From Avena insularis (taxonomy: Eukaryota > Streptophyta > Magnoliopsida > Poales > Poaceae): a stretch of 64,000 nucleotides of DNA. The stretch's first letter is position 1. Each line of letters begins with the position of its first letter. The notes beneath the pieces were generated by a model. That model was not told the DNA's origin, did not search any database, and was given only the letters and a program-made list of their open reading frames with translations. Location: the NCBI GenBank assembly GCA_023614405.1, contig CM042693.1, positions 159,480,731 to 159,544,730 on the forward strand. Reading direction: 5' to 3'. A program made the position numbers and the translations under genes. Below are positions 33,991-46,040 of this stretch, one piece after another.

Positions 33991-34568
33991 TTTTGAAAAA
34001 AAAGCACAGGGTTAGCTACTCAAGTACTCTCCTTGATCGGCCTTATGAAATTATCATCGAGGAGTCTGTTGACTTTGATGCCAATTGCTTACGCTCTTCC
34101 CTCGAACAGTCAATGCATCATCTTCTTGACTAGCCGTGCATCTGGGTATATGTTGAGTGCGTGCTCGATGAATTCCCTAGGAACTCCTGGCACGTCCGTA
34201 GGACACCAGACGAATATTTCCAAGCGCTCACGGAGGAATTCGACGAGCGCGAGTTCCTATGCGGGACTTAGATTGCTTGTGATCAGAGCCGTCTTGGTGG
34301 GGTCCATTGGGTGGACCTGCACCACCTTGGTGTTGACCGTTGATTCGAAGGATATGTAAGGTGCGTTCTACTTGTTCATAGGGGGCAAACAGTTGTCCGC
34401 CGACTCCTTCAACCTTCCGAGTTCCTCTTGCATGCCGAAGTACTAGGGGATTCTGTTGAAGTCTCGATCGCAGCTATCGGACTTGGTGAAGCTTTCTGGG
34501 ATGGTGATAACGTCATTAGGTATTGGCATCTTCAGTAGGAGGTATGCGTAGTGTGGTACTGCGAGGAA

Positions 34569-34841
34569 TCATGTGAATGCCACACGACCGAGTATGGCGT
34601 GGTATTGCGAGGGCCAGTAGACCACCTCTAACTCAAGCCGCTCACGCCTAAAGTTCTCGAGGGTGCCGAAGATGATGTCGAGCCATATTTTACCCAGGGG
34701 GTACACTCCTTTCTCTAGGACTATGCCATGGAAGGTTGTGTCAGATGTCTCCTGGCTACAGAGCGGGATCCGCATAGCTTCGAGCGTTCTAGCTAACATA
34801 AGGTTGATTCCGGGACCACTGTCCATGACCACACGAGTCAT
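34569..34841 (-). pseudogene. Protease of the third Gypsy
   Basis: TRVVMDSGPGINLMLARTL contains a D-S-G active-site triad, followed by TTFHGIVLEKGVYPLGKIWLD and YHAILGRVAFT, the usual flap and C-terminal motifs of plant Gypsy proteases. A stop ends the frame at 34569. The upstream linker (about 34850-34950) is out of frame. Confidence 0.65.
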
Positions 34842-34947
34842 CTCGAATCTGTCGATCTAAGCCTCCAGCACCTGAGTGGAGTGGCCTAGGCGAGTGATTT
34901 GCCAGGGGTGGTCTGATCGGTCGAAAGTGATGCACGACTCCGAGCCA

Positions 34948-35523
34948 CTAAGGTACTCGGGTATGGCTGGCGGTCAGGTGACGGCCAGGTTTACTTGCCG
35001 GGTGATCGTCTTCTGGATCCTGTAGGATGTAAGACCCTATTGTATCATCATGGCACCCAACGATCATGGGTACTGTTCTGTCCGTTGTTCTGGGCTGGCG
35101 CAGCCGCAGGCTGTGTAGGTCCTCTCGGTAGTGGTGGGGCTCCATATGCCATGGGCCCAGGGGCAAGCCGAACCCCTGATTTACTGCACCACGTCGCAAC
35201 TGGGCATAAAACTCGTGGAGCTTCTGGAACACTCTGCAGTCCTTGAGCAACTAGCTAGCTTTCTTTTTTCCATCGTGTTTGTCGATGTAGAAGTGAATGG
35301 TGCAGGAACCTGACAGATTATCTAACGCTGATGGCTCGTCATCGCGAGTGCGACGTTGACATGACTGCATGGTTTTTTCCACTATTGTTAGCCACCGCTG
35401 CGATAGCCGCTGTTGAGGTTCCCATCATTGCGGCGATCGGCGTAGCCAACAACAACCATGTCGATTTATTTTTGATCATTGTAGATGTGCACTCTCCTTT
35501 TTCCTCGATGATCACGTATGCGG
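34948..35523 (-). pseudogene. Gag C-terminal region of the third Gypsy
   Basis: Reading leftwards: a basic Ser/Ala-rich segment, then CTIHFYIDKHDGKKKAS and LLKDCRVFQKLHEFYAQLR, matching the region around the Cys/His knuckle and the CRxFQKL motif that follows it in grass Gypsy Gags. The 5' part of gag is missing beyond 35523, where the composite element starts. Confidence 0.55.
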
Positions 35524-36044
35524 TGTCGTCGGATTGTCGACAAGTATGCCATAGGGGGTCCTAACAGTGTTGAGAAGATGGGGTGGGAGACATCAGATGT
35601 TCTAGGAGCAGTGAGCACAAGTTTACCCAGGTTCAGATCTGACTGCGGTTATCGGATCCTACTCCTGCTAGCAACCCAGTAATATATCAGCGTAAGCCGG
35701 ATGTTACAACGGATTAGAAGAGAGGTTCGCCTATGCGAGTTGTGATTGTGTTTATTGCTATGGTTGTGCCCTAAAGGCTCCCATAGGGCTGGTTTATATA
35801 GTCACCAGGACCTAGGGTTACAGGAGAGACGTATCCGGCTATGTTACAGAGTCGGTAAATAGGTATAGCTTGGACTACAAGTAATACTACAGGCCTAAGT
35901 CGGTAACTCTTCTGGGCCTTGCCGTAGCCGGAACTAGGTCCTCCTCTTTCTCTGACTGGGCCGCCCGTGAAGCAAAGATCTAACCCGTTGGTGGGCCACC
36001 CTGGTTAGCGAGTCTATGGGTATACCCAGAAAGTATCACCAACA
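35524..36044 (-). repeat. 3' LTR of the left half of the composite (minus)
   Basis: On the minus strand it starts TGTTGGTGATACTTTC at 36044 and ends CGACGACA at 35524. It holds GACTATATAAACC (about 35790-35803). The polypurine-like AGGGGGCTAC lies just upstream on the minus strand (36045-36054). It aligns along its length to 56100-56622, with a visible difference about every ten bases. Confidence 0.8.
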
Positions 36045-37520
36045 GTAGCCCCCTGAAGTTTCCAAGATCCAAAGTCGGATAAATTGTCTAGCTTGATGGT
36101 TTCTTCGTCTTAAGAATTTTGAAGGGTTCCCAAAAACATTATTAAATAGTATAAGATTCCGAGTCAGTTGAGTCAGATATGTTTTTTCTGATTTTAGTGT
36201 TTTCCTTGCTTAGTTTGAAACATGAGCCAGATTTCAAACAGCAGCGTAAGGGCTGACAACTTTTTAGACCAGGTCCTGTCACTGACAGGAGTCCCGTCAA
36301 CACGACCGTTGGTGGGTCCGCTCCCTATGGAACAAAGCACCATTTTAATTCTCACGCGAGAATCGAGGGGGTGGAGGAGTTGCGAGGAAGCCACCTCCCT
36401 CTCTCCTATATGTGTGGCGTAAATTGAGCAACTAAAGCACGGATCTTGGCGTAGAGGCAAATAAAAGAGAGGATAAACCCTTTTCTCTCAGATTCATCTC
36501 TCCACCGTTCTCACTTATTACCTCCTCATACTCCTCGAGCCCTCTGCAGCCACTCTCATCTACACGCCACGAGAAAATTCTCCTTCCCCCACCAATCCTT
36601 CACTTTCTCCAAGAGTGATAGCCTCTGCATCTAGCTCCGGGGCGCCGGCGGGTACATCAGCGGTGGACGAAAGGAAGTTGCAGGGCCTATGGTTCCCAAG
36701 TGTCATGGACGACATAGAGCTTTAGGTCATGGAGGATGAGGGCTACATCGTCATCGGCGGGTGGCAGAGCGCCTCAAGACACGCCAATCCTACCCCGCGC
36801 GACGGCGAGCGGGTGTTGTTCGGCATGCACATCGGCTTCCTCATTGAGGTCCTCAAATATTACGGTGTGCATCTCCATAACCTTCCTCCCAACTCCCTGC
36901 TAGAGCCTAGTACTCATGCAACTTTGTGCGAGGGGTTTCTTGGCATTAGGACAAGTCTCACCCTTTTCCGATACTACTATGGTACCCAGAAGAACTCCAT
37001 CAGTGCTGGTGTTCCTTACACCACTGGAACTCTTATCTTAGTTTTTAGGAGAAACCAAGTTTATCCTAGGATTATCGATACTGAATCTGTTAAACGCTGG
37101 GCCAGAACTTTCTTCTACCAGAAGGATATTCCGGCTCCTGGAAAGGTGGAAGGTCTTCCGACCTTCGTCAACGGTGCCGCTCCCCACCAAAAATCATGGG
37201 ACGCGAAGGCGCCAAAACTGTTGAACATCTTGATCCTTGCTAAGAGGCGGATTGAGTTTCTGATGAAGCATATGGGCCTCCGTGGATACGATTTGATCCA
37301 CTGCTAGCTGGATCGCCGGATCCAGCGTCTGTAGCACCACAGAGATTGCCTTATGCACACCATCACCGGCGACAAAAAGGACATCCTGCGGGTCAGTCCT
37401 CAACTTATTCCGATGAAGGTTTACAAGACCCTCATGCAATATTTGATCAAGGAGAGAGTGGAGCGAAAAGTTCCGGATGTCTCCATCAAGATGTTCACGT
37501 CTAACCGTCCTCTGACTCCG

Positions 37521-37617
37521 GTAAATATTTTGACTCTGCATTCGCATTTCGTCGTTCTTTTTATGTTTCTTTCTTTCTTCGACTCTATTTTTATCGATGT
37601 TTTTTTGACTTTGTCAG
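37521..37617 (+). other. Intron 1 of the left antisense ORF
   Basis: GTAAATATT at the donor and TTTGTCAG at the acceptor, 97 bp, T-rich. The right copy has the same position but only 48 bp. Confidence 0.6.
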
Positions 37618-37790
37618 CTCGAGAAACTCCCCGAGTCTAAGCTAGCTCCACTAGATGGCTATCTCTCAGACGATCCGGAGGCAACAGAGGATGACGAGGT
37701 GCAAGAAGTTTCTGCCTCCACCTCCAAGAAGCATAAGGCGAAGGAAGTTGTTATTAGTGCTGGTAGCCAACTGCTGCCAGTAGTTAAAAA

Positions 37791-37874
37791 GTAAGCACCC
37801 TGTATTTGTTTTCAGTACTTTGTACCTTTCTTTCTTTCCAAAGCACACCTGATATTCGGATTTGCGTGTTTCAG
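37791..37874 (+). other. Intron 2 of the left antisense ORF
   Basis: GTAAGC donor, GTGTTTCAG acceptor, 84 bp. Removal keeps the frame VKK-AKAVLKSK. Confidence 0.65.
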
Positions 37875-38415
37875 AGCTAAAGCAGTTTTGAAGAGTAAAG
37901 TTAAGCCAGGCAGCAATCCAGGCAAGCCAATGCATCAGCAGAAGCTTGTCATCTCCCCAGTGATGCCACCGCCGACTCCAGCCAGTACCCCATCATCTGC
38001 ACCAGAGGTTTCCGCCTCTCTTGATGCCGACAACATCTCGAAGGCCCTGGTCACCATTGGTGGCTAGGCATCTAACAAGGGTGAACCCGTCAAGGGTAAT
38101 GATCCCATGGTAATTTCTATAGGTCAGTTGGATAAAGTAGTCGGGTCTGCTGTCTCCAGCCTAAAACAGAAGAAGAAAGAGGAGATCCTCAGGCTGGCTC
38201 AGTCCATCCTTGAGGAGCAAACCCTCACTATAGAGGTAGCGAGCCAAGAGATGGAGGACGTGAAGCTGGTCAGCCTTCTGGACCAAATTTTGGTCCAGGA
38301 CACGAAGATAGAGTCTGGCGAACTCCTAGTGATGGGGGTTCCCTCCCTCTCCCTTGCCGAGAAAGTGTTTCACAACACTAAACTTGGATTTGAGAAGTTG
38401 CACCTGGAACACATG

Positions 38416-38633
38416 GTAAGTTTCTGATTCTTATTTGTAGTGTTTTATTATCATATCCTCTAGCCTCAAGGAATAAAGTCGAATACACATCGTTGAATCC
38501 GATTTGATGCTTATAGGATGCAATAGAATGATGTAGTGTAGCCCCCAAGGCTCATCCTCTATTTTTACTTAGTTAAATTTGCAGATCCGAGTCTTAGTAG
38601 TCGCCTGACAGTATTCCATCTCTAAACTTACAG
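38416..38633 (+). other. Intron 3 of the left antisense ORF
   Basis: GTAAGTTTC donor, AACTTACAG acceptor, 218 bp. Removal keeps the frame, joining HLEHM to KIASSNFEFLQN. Confidence 0.65.
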
Positions 38634-40370
38634 AAAATTGCATCTTCCAACTTCGAATTTCTCCAGAATATATGCAATAAATGCAACGAAATCAAAGCCC
38701 TGTGCCTTGAGAATTCAAAGTTGAAAGTTGAAAAACATGAAGCAGAACGTAAACTTTTCCGACTTCCTCTTTGTCATTTAGCCATTATCATAGTCAAACT
38801 TGTTCTGTCCGAATGATATTTTTCTCTTTGCAGAATTGTTGTGTGAATCCATCAAGATGGTGGAGTAATCCGAGAACTTCAAGGTCTTAGAGATGGAGAA
38901 TGCTGAGCTCCGGGATAAGCTTGAGAATCTTACTATTGAGTCGAAGAAATCCGTAGCCGCTGTCTTGCAGTCAAGCAACCATGATACCGTGAGGCTCGAG
39001 AAGCTAATAGCCCTCCGAGATAAATAAATGGATGATCTCAAGAAGGACTTCGATAGTTAAAGGGATCTAGCCCAGGCCATAGAGAGTGAGCTGAACAACC
39101 TTAGCGAGGAGCGTGCTCAGTGGAATCATTTTGTGCTTGGTAAAATTTCTGACTTACTTTATTCCATTGATTTTTCGACTATGTTTTGAGTCGAATTTTT
39201 ACTTTTCGTTCTTTCCCAGCCGCCCTAAACCTTTTCGACTCTACTACCTCCGAACCTCGCCTCGAGCACGTAAAGCTCGTCGGAGATATTTTGTTTGACT
39301 TCCGCCAGACTATTGAAGAGGCTGGCGGGTCGGTCAAGCTTTCTGACTTGCACACAATGTTAGTGCAAGAGGTGAGGGACAAGGCCAAGGAGAGTCCTAA
39401 GCTTATTGAATATTGGAAGATCTCCTAGGCTTGCATTACTGCACAGACTGCCCTTACCCTGGTGATGAGCCACCATAGCAATATGGAAATCTGGCACTTC
39501 ACCAAGGGTATCGCCGATGAGGATGATGAGGGTAACCCGCTAAACATCAAGCCTATCCAAGATTCCTATGCAGGTTACGCTTGCCGTGTGGCGGAGATGA
39601 CCAATTACACGACGCCTTTCTTCGAATCCGTCACTGTGCCTCCCTCGCCTCAAGAACCAGAAGACAACCTTGTTGAAGCAGCTTCCGAGTCCGAGGTCTA
39701 GGACGATAACGATGTCGACTCTAGCACTCCACGCTCTTCATCACCACCACCTGATTCTGCAGCATAAATTTTTTATAATGCATTATTCTGAAATTGGGCA
39801 TGTAATGATGGAAACAGTATTTTGCTTGTGATGGTCTGTAAGAACTGATGCTTTTACTATCGTAGCACTTTTGTTTGTATATATTTTATGTGTGTTCTTG
39901 AAAATTTATGAAGCACTATTTTTTATGCCTACACTTCTTTTATCTGGCACTCTGCATCGTCCCATTCATGAACCGTCCAACGTTTAGCATGGAAACTTTG
40001 CCGAGCAATGGAGCTCAATTGCTAAACCAGTTTAAACTCGGAAATAAAGCCGGCTTCCAGTACCAACAATTCATTACTCGGAAGATATCGCGTCTAAGCA
40101 ATTAGATAAAAAACCAAATTATAAACAATAAATTGAATTTTTTACCCTAGGGTAACATTTTTTAGATATTCAAAAATCATAACCAGAACGAACATGAGCA
40201 TAAAGTACTTTCAAGCATTATGAGATTTCTGAAAATGACATGCTCTTTTTGAAATAAGATGGCAAAAAACTTCTCAAAGATAACATATGAGGAAACCAAC
40301 ACTTTATTTTACTTTGAACATGTACATATATGATTACAAGGAAATATAACTAAGAATAGAAGGGACGTAG

Positions 40371-41505
40371 CTATGCAATATTCCATGGACGGTCTATCTC
40401 ATCCGGGTGTATACTATCGCCAGCTCTCTTTCTCTTCCAAGTATCTAGTCTTTCTTTGACTGGTCTCATATCGGTTAAATAATATGACCCATTATGGAGA
40501 ACCCTGTTGATCATAAAAGGTCCTTCCCAAATCGAGAAAAGTTTGTGCTTTGTTTTTTGCACAAGTCAGAGAACTAAATCGCCCTTCCTGAAAGAACATT
40601 TTTGTACTCTCTGACTATGATACTTGCGCAACTTCTGCTGATAGGCTATAGATCTCTTCTCAGCAACAACGCGAACTTCTTGGATTATATTGAGATTATC
40701 CTGTCGAGAAACTTTAGCATCTTCTTCGATATACACTTTGACTCGTGGAGAATGATGAATTAGATCACTTGGAAGAACTGCTTATGTATCTAGACCAATA
40801 ATAAAGGAGTGTATCCGGTTGATCTGTTAGGATTTGTACGTAAGCTCCATATCACAAACGGTAATTCTTCTACCCAAGCCCCCGCGGCACGAAGAAGTGG
40901 TGCCTAGAGACGAGGTCGGAGTTGTTGTAAAATAAGACCGTTAGTTCTTTCGACTTGTCCATTAGCTTGTGGATGCTTGAAAGATGCAATATCGAGTCGG
41001 ATCCCTTGTTCTTCGCAGAATTCGGCAAGTTATCCCATAGAAAAATTACTCCCGTTGTCAGTAATTATACTGTGCGGATATCCGAATCGGATGATCATTT
41101 CCTCGACGACCTTTCTGGTTGTGGCTCCATCGCAACTTGTTAAGGGTTTAACCTCAATCCACTTTCTGAATTTATCCACCATCACTAGTAGGTGAGTAAA
41201 TCCACAATTTGCCGTGTGAAACGCCCTACCATATCAAGCCCCTAGACCGCAAATGGCCATGTAATAGGGATTATTCGTAGCTGATCAGCCAGAACATGTG
41301 CTTGATGAGCGTATGTTTGGCAACCTTTGCATGTTTTGACTAGTTTCAACCTTAGCGGTAAGCCAAAAGAATCCGTGTCTAAAAGATTTTGCCACTAAGG
41401 ATCTGGCTGCAGCATGGTGACCACTCTCTCCTTCATGGATTTCTCGTAAGATTTCCACTCCTTTTTCTGGAGAAATACATCGCTGAAAACCCCAGAAGCA
41501 CTGGG
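40371..41505 (-). pseudogene. Integrase of the composite Gypsy, C-terminal two thirds
   Basis: Minus-strand pieces: HHAAARSLVAKSF and TCKGCQTYAHQAHVLAD (zinc region), IRFGYPHSIITDNGSNF (catalytic Asp), HPQANGQVERTNGLI (catalytic Glu) and VYIEEDAKVSRQDNLN. The open end 40562-40371 codes KTKHKLFSIWEGPFMINRVL. Stops and frame changes break it. Its 5' end joins, across the LARD insertion, to sequence at 49382 onward: GELYKQS on the right continues as ASGVF on the left. Confidence 0.65.
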
Positions 41506-44500
41506 GGTGACACCCCCGGGATTAAGTCTAGACAAATCTTAGACATTTGTCTGAACATAAGCCTAACCTAATCTCGAAAGCGTATAGAGAGAGAATCGGT
41601 AACAAAACAGTGACCCTACAACATGAAAGACTATTACAGCAAGCTCATAACTGAGCGAAGAACCAAAATATTACAAGCAGAGGTCACTTACCATAAACAT
41701 CAAACAACTTAAGGCAAATTATGCTATTAAGTATAGCAAACTTAAGAAATGGTCTAAGAGGCCTGAAGAATAACGATGGCATCCAATCCTCAGATTCCAG
41801 GCTGCCGGCCGGGAACCCCAAACTACTCGTCGATGTCGATGTCGTAAAGAACTAATCTTCTATAGTAACACTTACTCTGTTGCAAAAGTGTCAGCGAAGC
41901 AAGGGTGAGTACAGGGTGTACTCTGCAAGACTTATGACAGGTGGAGTTATTTTGCAAAAAGCCATCTTTGTTTGTAAAACAAGAGGGAGAAGAATCTCGA
42001 CTAATCAGAATATTTTAAAAGGGGTTAAGAGAGCGACATATCTAGATTTGATCATCTTTTGATATCCACCAAATCATCATCAGCTGAACCTATCTAGGAT
42101 CAATCCGCCGTACCCATGAGGAAGTATCCTTAAACACACATTTTATAACTTGCCAAGTTTTACGATTAGGTTCAAGTTCTCTATGATCTTAAAATCCGGT
42201 CACCAAGTCTTCCATAACAGTGGACACGAATATTCGAAATATTTAACCCTGCAGAGGGGCACAACTTTACCCACACGTACTAACCTTCTCTTAATGCCAC
42301 AATGATTAGCCCTCTTCCTTGGAAGGCTGGCAGGGGGTGGTTAGAGACGACCTTTACCTTGCTTTCGCTGAGACCATGAGTCACGCACTAGGGAGATACC
42401 GCCATCATTGGTCGAGTCCCGAAGCCGGTCCCTAATGATGTGCGCAGGTTTCAAGATTACGTATGCCGGGCATATCTTTTTCCCAGCCATGCTTACCTAC
42501 CTGTTAGGAATGCACCTCCTTCACCTCCTTCGAGAACAACCAAGATGCATATGTCGAATGGAACGCCCGAACTATGTGACTCATGGAATCTACTAGGCAA
42601 GTTAGTTGGTCGAGGGGTTTTCTAGGCCCCCGTGTGGATGTACACTAATCTTGGTCCATAGGCAAGAACTGAGGTCCTAGTAGTGGCAAGTATGGGACTG
42701 CAAAAACCACAAACCAAAGTGGCCTCCCACACAAGCCTTAGCATGTTTAACTTTCATCTCTGACCTTACCACGTCATCCTATCATACTAGGTTCATTCGC
42801 AGCTCTGATTCATCAACCGGATGGAGCAACGATAATAGCTAAGCATGGCTAAGCACAATAGAGATAATAGCTCTAGCAACGCTTCACAAGGCAAACCCTA
42901 GTTACGCTAGGAGCAGTGGATTAGGGAATATAGGCTCCAAAGGTAACATGCATCGGATATGATTATTCCAGCTATCGATAAAAGACTTTGGAATCGTATG
43001 CACATGGGAAGAATTAAATACTTTGAAAGCATAGGATTCATATGTATGTGTGGGGCTTCACTTGCCTTTGCTAGTTTATAACCAGAAAACAGAGCTTCGG
43101 ACACCTAGTACTTGACTTGGTTATAGATTATCAAATATTGATCTTCGATCTTCGACGGTGTTGATCTCGGTCTTCGATCTTGATCTCAGTCTTCGATCTT
43201 GATCTCCATATCGTATTCTAAGTGAGAAGAACCAAAGACCGGAAAGAAAGGGAAACAATCAACACATGGCATCTATGCAATCCTTAAGCAAGGATGATGA
43301 TATGACAAATTAATTTGTACTGAAATATAACCCTAAGACGTTCTCGGTAGTTTAATCGGGGTTCCGAGGGGTGCAAACCCTAACTCGGGGAAACTCTGGA
43401 TTCATATGAGAGGGGTACATTTAGTTTTCTAATTGACTTGCAATTGAAGTTGTTTATAAATGCATGACTATAGCTCTATTGTGTAGATCTTATTTTTCTA
43501 AACATTTTGATATATTACTTGTATTTTTCTCATTTAAAATGAATTAGTTATGAATTTCTCCAATTTTAATTCATTTTAAATCATTTTTGAATATTATAAA
43601 ATTATTTACATTTTAGAATTACTTTTACATTTTTATCAATCAGAAAACATCTATGGAAATGTTTATATCACTTACAGATAGGGCCCACATGCTAGATATT
43701 TATTAATTACAGAAATTGTTTACTGAAAACATTTAAATAAAAAGGAAAAGGAATATTGCATCACGCTGACATCATGCTGACATCAACAATGGAGATGCTC
43801 TCAAGTCACCAACGGTCCAGGCGATTGAGGGAGCGCGAGAGGCTGCAGCTGGGGGCGTTGGATAGAGGGCGTCGAGGAGAGTTGAATGGTGGTGGCACCG
43901 ACCCTTTTTGGTCGCCGAAAAAAGGACAACGGCAAGCAACTGTGGTGGCTGACGGTGGTTGCACGACTCGGTGGCGACAGAGATTGAGAGGGAGTAAGAG
44001 AGGAGGTTCTTGAGCACCAAAGGCTCACCAGGAAGCCGATGGAGGAGTCGACGAGGCCTAGGAAGGTCGGGGTCATCGGCAATGTCGACAGCGAGCGGCG
44101 GACAGAGGTGGAGAGGGTGGGGACAATGCCGATGATTCGAAGCACCTGCGCCCGATTCCTTTGACGAGGATCACCAACAAGATGAGGCGGAGCTCCTGGA
44201 ACCCATGGCTATGCGAGGGCTGTCCAGCAACGACGGGGATAAGCGGCGGCCGGAGCTAGGATTTTGGGACGAATGGGAAAAACGAGAGAGGAATGTCGCG
44301 GGAGAGAGCAGGAGGGGATAAGGACGGTGAAGGGGTCGTGGTGCTTCTTATCTCCACCCTAGAGGGCGTCAGAGGGCGGAGCGCAGTCGGAGGAGATCAA
44401 CAGCGGCAGTGCTGCCACCCAACTACTTCCTCTCGAGGAGGAAGATGATGAATAGAAGTGACGACGGGTACGCAGGCCTGGGCTGCGCTTGGGCCGCTAC

Positions 44501-44905
44501 TGGGCCACGGAGGAGCTGCGCTGGCAGCTGATAGAGAAAGAACAGGGAGAGAAGGAAGGTGGGCTTCGGCCCATGTAGAGCTAGGATTAGTTTTTATTTC
44601 TGAAATCATTTTGCTTTTTCTGTTTTCAATTTCTCTTTGTATTTTCAATTGTAATTCTGTTTTGAATAATTTCAAAATACCAGAACTTTTGTAGATATTT
44701 GAAATACCATGGAGACCCTTATAACCATTTGGGTTTCCAAACCTATTATTCTTTTCAAAATTTAAAATCATTTTGAATGGGTTTACAAAGAAAGAGGGGT
44801 ATTAGGGTTTAGTGATTATTTCTTGCATGCATTTTAAGATGATTCTCATGAACACACAATCAATTCATAAGGAGTGTGATACTCTATGGTAGAATAAGCT
44901 AATCA
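41506..44905 (-). repeat. 3' LTR of the LARD-like element
   Basis: It begins on the plus strand GGTGACACCCCCGGGATTAA and aligns along its length with 46041-49381. The right end is approximate, because a small insertion (about 44873-44883) and decay obscure it. It contains a GC-rich part (43790-44570), which gives the overlapping short frames there. Confidence 0.7.
43138..43206 (+). repeat. Short tandem repeat, GATCTTCGATCTT-type
   Basis: Units such as CTTCGATCTTGATCTC repeat four to five times inside the LARD LTR. The corresponding place in the other LTR (about 47660-47715) has fewer units. Confidence 0.6.
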
Positions 44906-46040
44906 ACGCTTATTCCGCGGAGTGCAACACTTTGACCTGATTTAGAAATGATGAGGTACTGGAGTTTGTTTCTCTTGACATCCCGAAATGGTTTGTCATG
45001 ATAAAGCACAAGAGTAGCTTGCATCGCAAGACACCAATGCACATCTACTACTTGGCTACCAACTGGTAGACAAAGGTCGGAATACAATAAAGAAGGAAGA
45101 ACATGCTCAGAATAGAATTCCGAGATGTTGATGTATAAGTCAACAATCTTCCGAAAACCAATGGAGAGAAGGAAAATGTGTGGAAGAGTCACGAATACAG
45201 ATGCGAGTATCACGAAGAGTACTCTTGTCATGATCTATTTGGTTCTATTAAAGAACATATACCATAGCTAGTGGTAGGGGAAGTCCTTTATCATCACTGT
45301 TCAACGGCGACAATATCCGCAAGCTTGAAGGCTATACTAGAAGGTAGTATCCATCCTGTGGTAATGTTTGAACATTCACCATAGGGGTCAATGAGATGGA
45401 TCTTTGGTTAAATATCAGCTTCATGTACAAGATTATCAACACTAGAATCTAGCACAATCGGGGATCTTAAGTTCAAGTCCGAGGGTTAAAACCCAAAGAA
45501 AGGAATGACTACTTCTTGAGTGACACGGCATACACTACAAGATAGTAATCACAAGGTAGATTCCAAAAGAAGATACAACTTCTTAAGTACCCAAACAATT
45601 AAAAAGGAGGCAAACAAGGCGAAAGGAAACCTCAAGACCTGGAATAGAACATTATGGAACCATCAACATGATGTCCTCACCCATAAAACAAAGAGATCAT
45701 GATGGAAAGAAATCTCTCAGGTGAAACAGAACAAGGGGATCAAGGAACACACACTACACTGGACTTTAGAGAGCTTAACACTAGTTCAACTAGTTGAGAA
45801 ACGACATGCCTCGAAAGGCACCTAACCTTGAAAGACGAGACAAGATAGCAAAACTTTTCCAAATCAACACAAGATAAGATGACCCAGAATTAGAGCGAAA
45901 CTAGATAATGACTAAAATAAGCATACTAGAGTTTTATCACATAATTTTCATCTTTCAAAATAGTTCTTCACAAGAAATAAACTCAACATTGACCAATAGA
46001 AAGGGTTTCCTACAGTCGGTACTGCTCTGATACCAAAACC
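44906..46040 (-). other. Internal region of the LARD-like element
   Basis: About 1.1 kb without any gag or pol motif. One minus-strand frame (45231-44899, 110 aa) starts with a hydrophobic segment RVLFVILASVFVTLPHIFLL, but nothing supports its being a gene. The region ends at the PBS. Confidence 0.5.
46024..46035 (-). promoter_or_regulatory. Primer-binding site of the LARD-like element
   Basis: The minus strand reads TGGTATCAGAGC, the initiator-Met tRNA site, five bases from the LTR edge at 46041. It fixes the orientation of the element. Confidence 0.75.

Larger units (their letters stand above)
31309..35523 (-). mobile_element. Third Gypsy, minus strand, internally deleted and truncated
   Basis: Reading leftwards: Gag C-terminal region (35523-34948), protease (34841-34569), RT and start of RNase H (about 33990-32641), then directly an antisense-ORF region on the plus strand (31317-32640). 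Integrase is missing, so a deletion joins RNase H to the aORF near 32640. Neither LTR is present. The right side is cut by the composite element at 35524 and the left by the LTR ending at 31308. Confidence 0.7.
36618..39768 (+). pseudogene. Six-exon antisense ORF (putative gypsy type transposon domain), left copy
   Basis: Exons: 36618-37520, 37618-37790, 37875-38415, 38634-38748, 38834-39139 and 39220-39768. Each gap begins GT and ends AG, and the reading frame is kept across every one. Exon 1 carries the Transposase_28-like domain (LHNLPPNSLLEPSTHA, CEGFLGIRTSLTLFRYYYG, VKRWARTFFYQKDIPAPG). Later exons are acidic, Lys-rich and coiled-coil (exon 5: ENFKVLEMENAELRDKLENL). The protein end is rich in Ser/Pro. 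The start codon is ATA where the right copy has ATG, and stops occur at 36723, 37305 and 37332. Such aORFs lie between IN and the 3' LTR of Tat-group elements; function unknown. Confidence 0.75.

Noticed and set aside
36729..37307. 192-codon frame with clean coding character
   Set aside because: It is part of exon 1 of the retrotransposon antisense ORF (repeated inverted at 54596-55525), not an independent host gene.
43756..44771. Several frames of 78-124 codons on both strands
   Set aside because: They lie in the GC-rich part of the LARD LTR and recur degraded in the other LTR at 48300-49100. No domain or consistent frame.
44899..45231. 110-codon minus-strand frame with a hydrophobic start
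   Set aside because: Only internal frame of note in the LARD-like element, but no family resemblance and no codon signal. Mentioned in the internal-region entry only.
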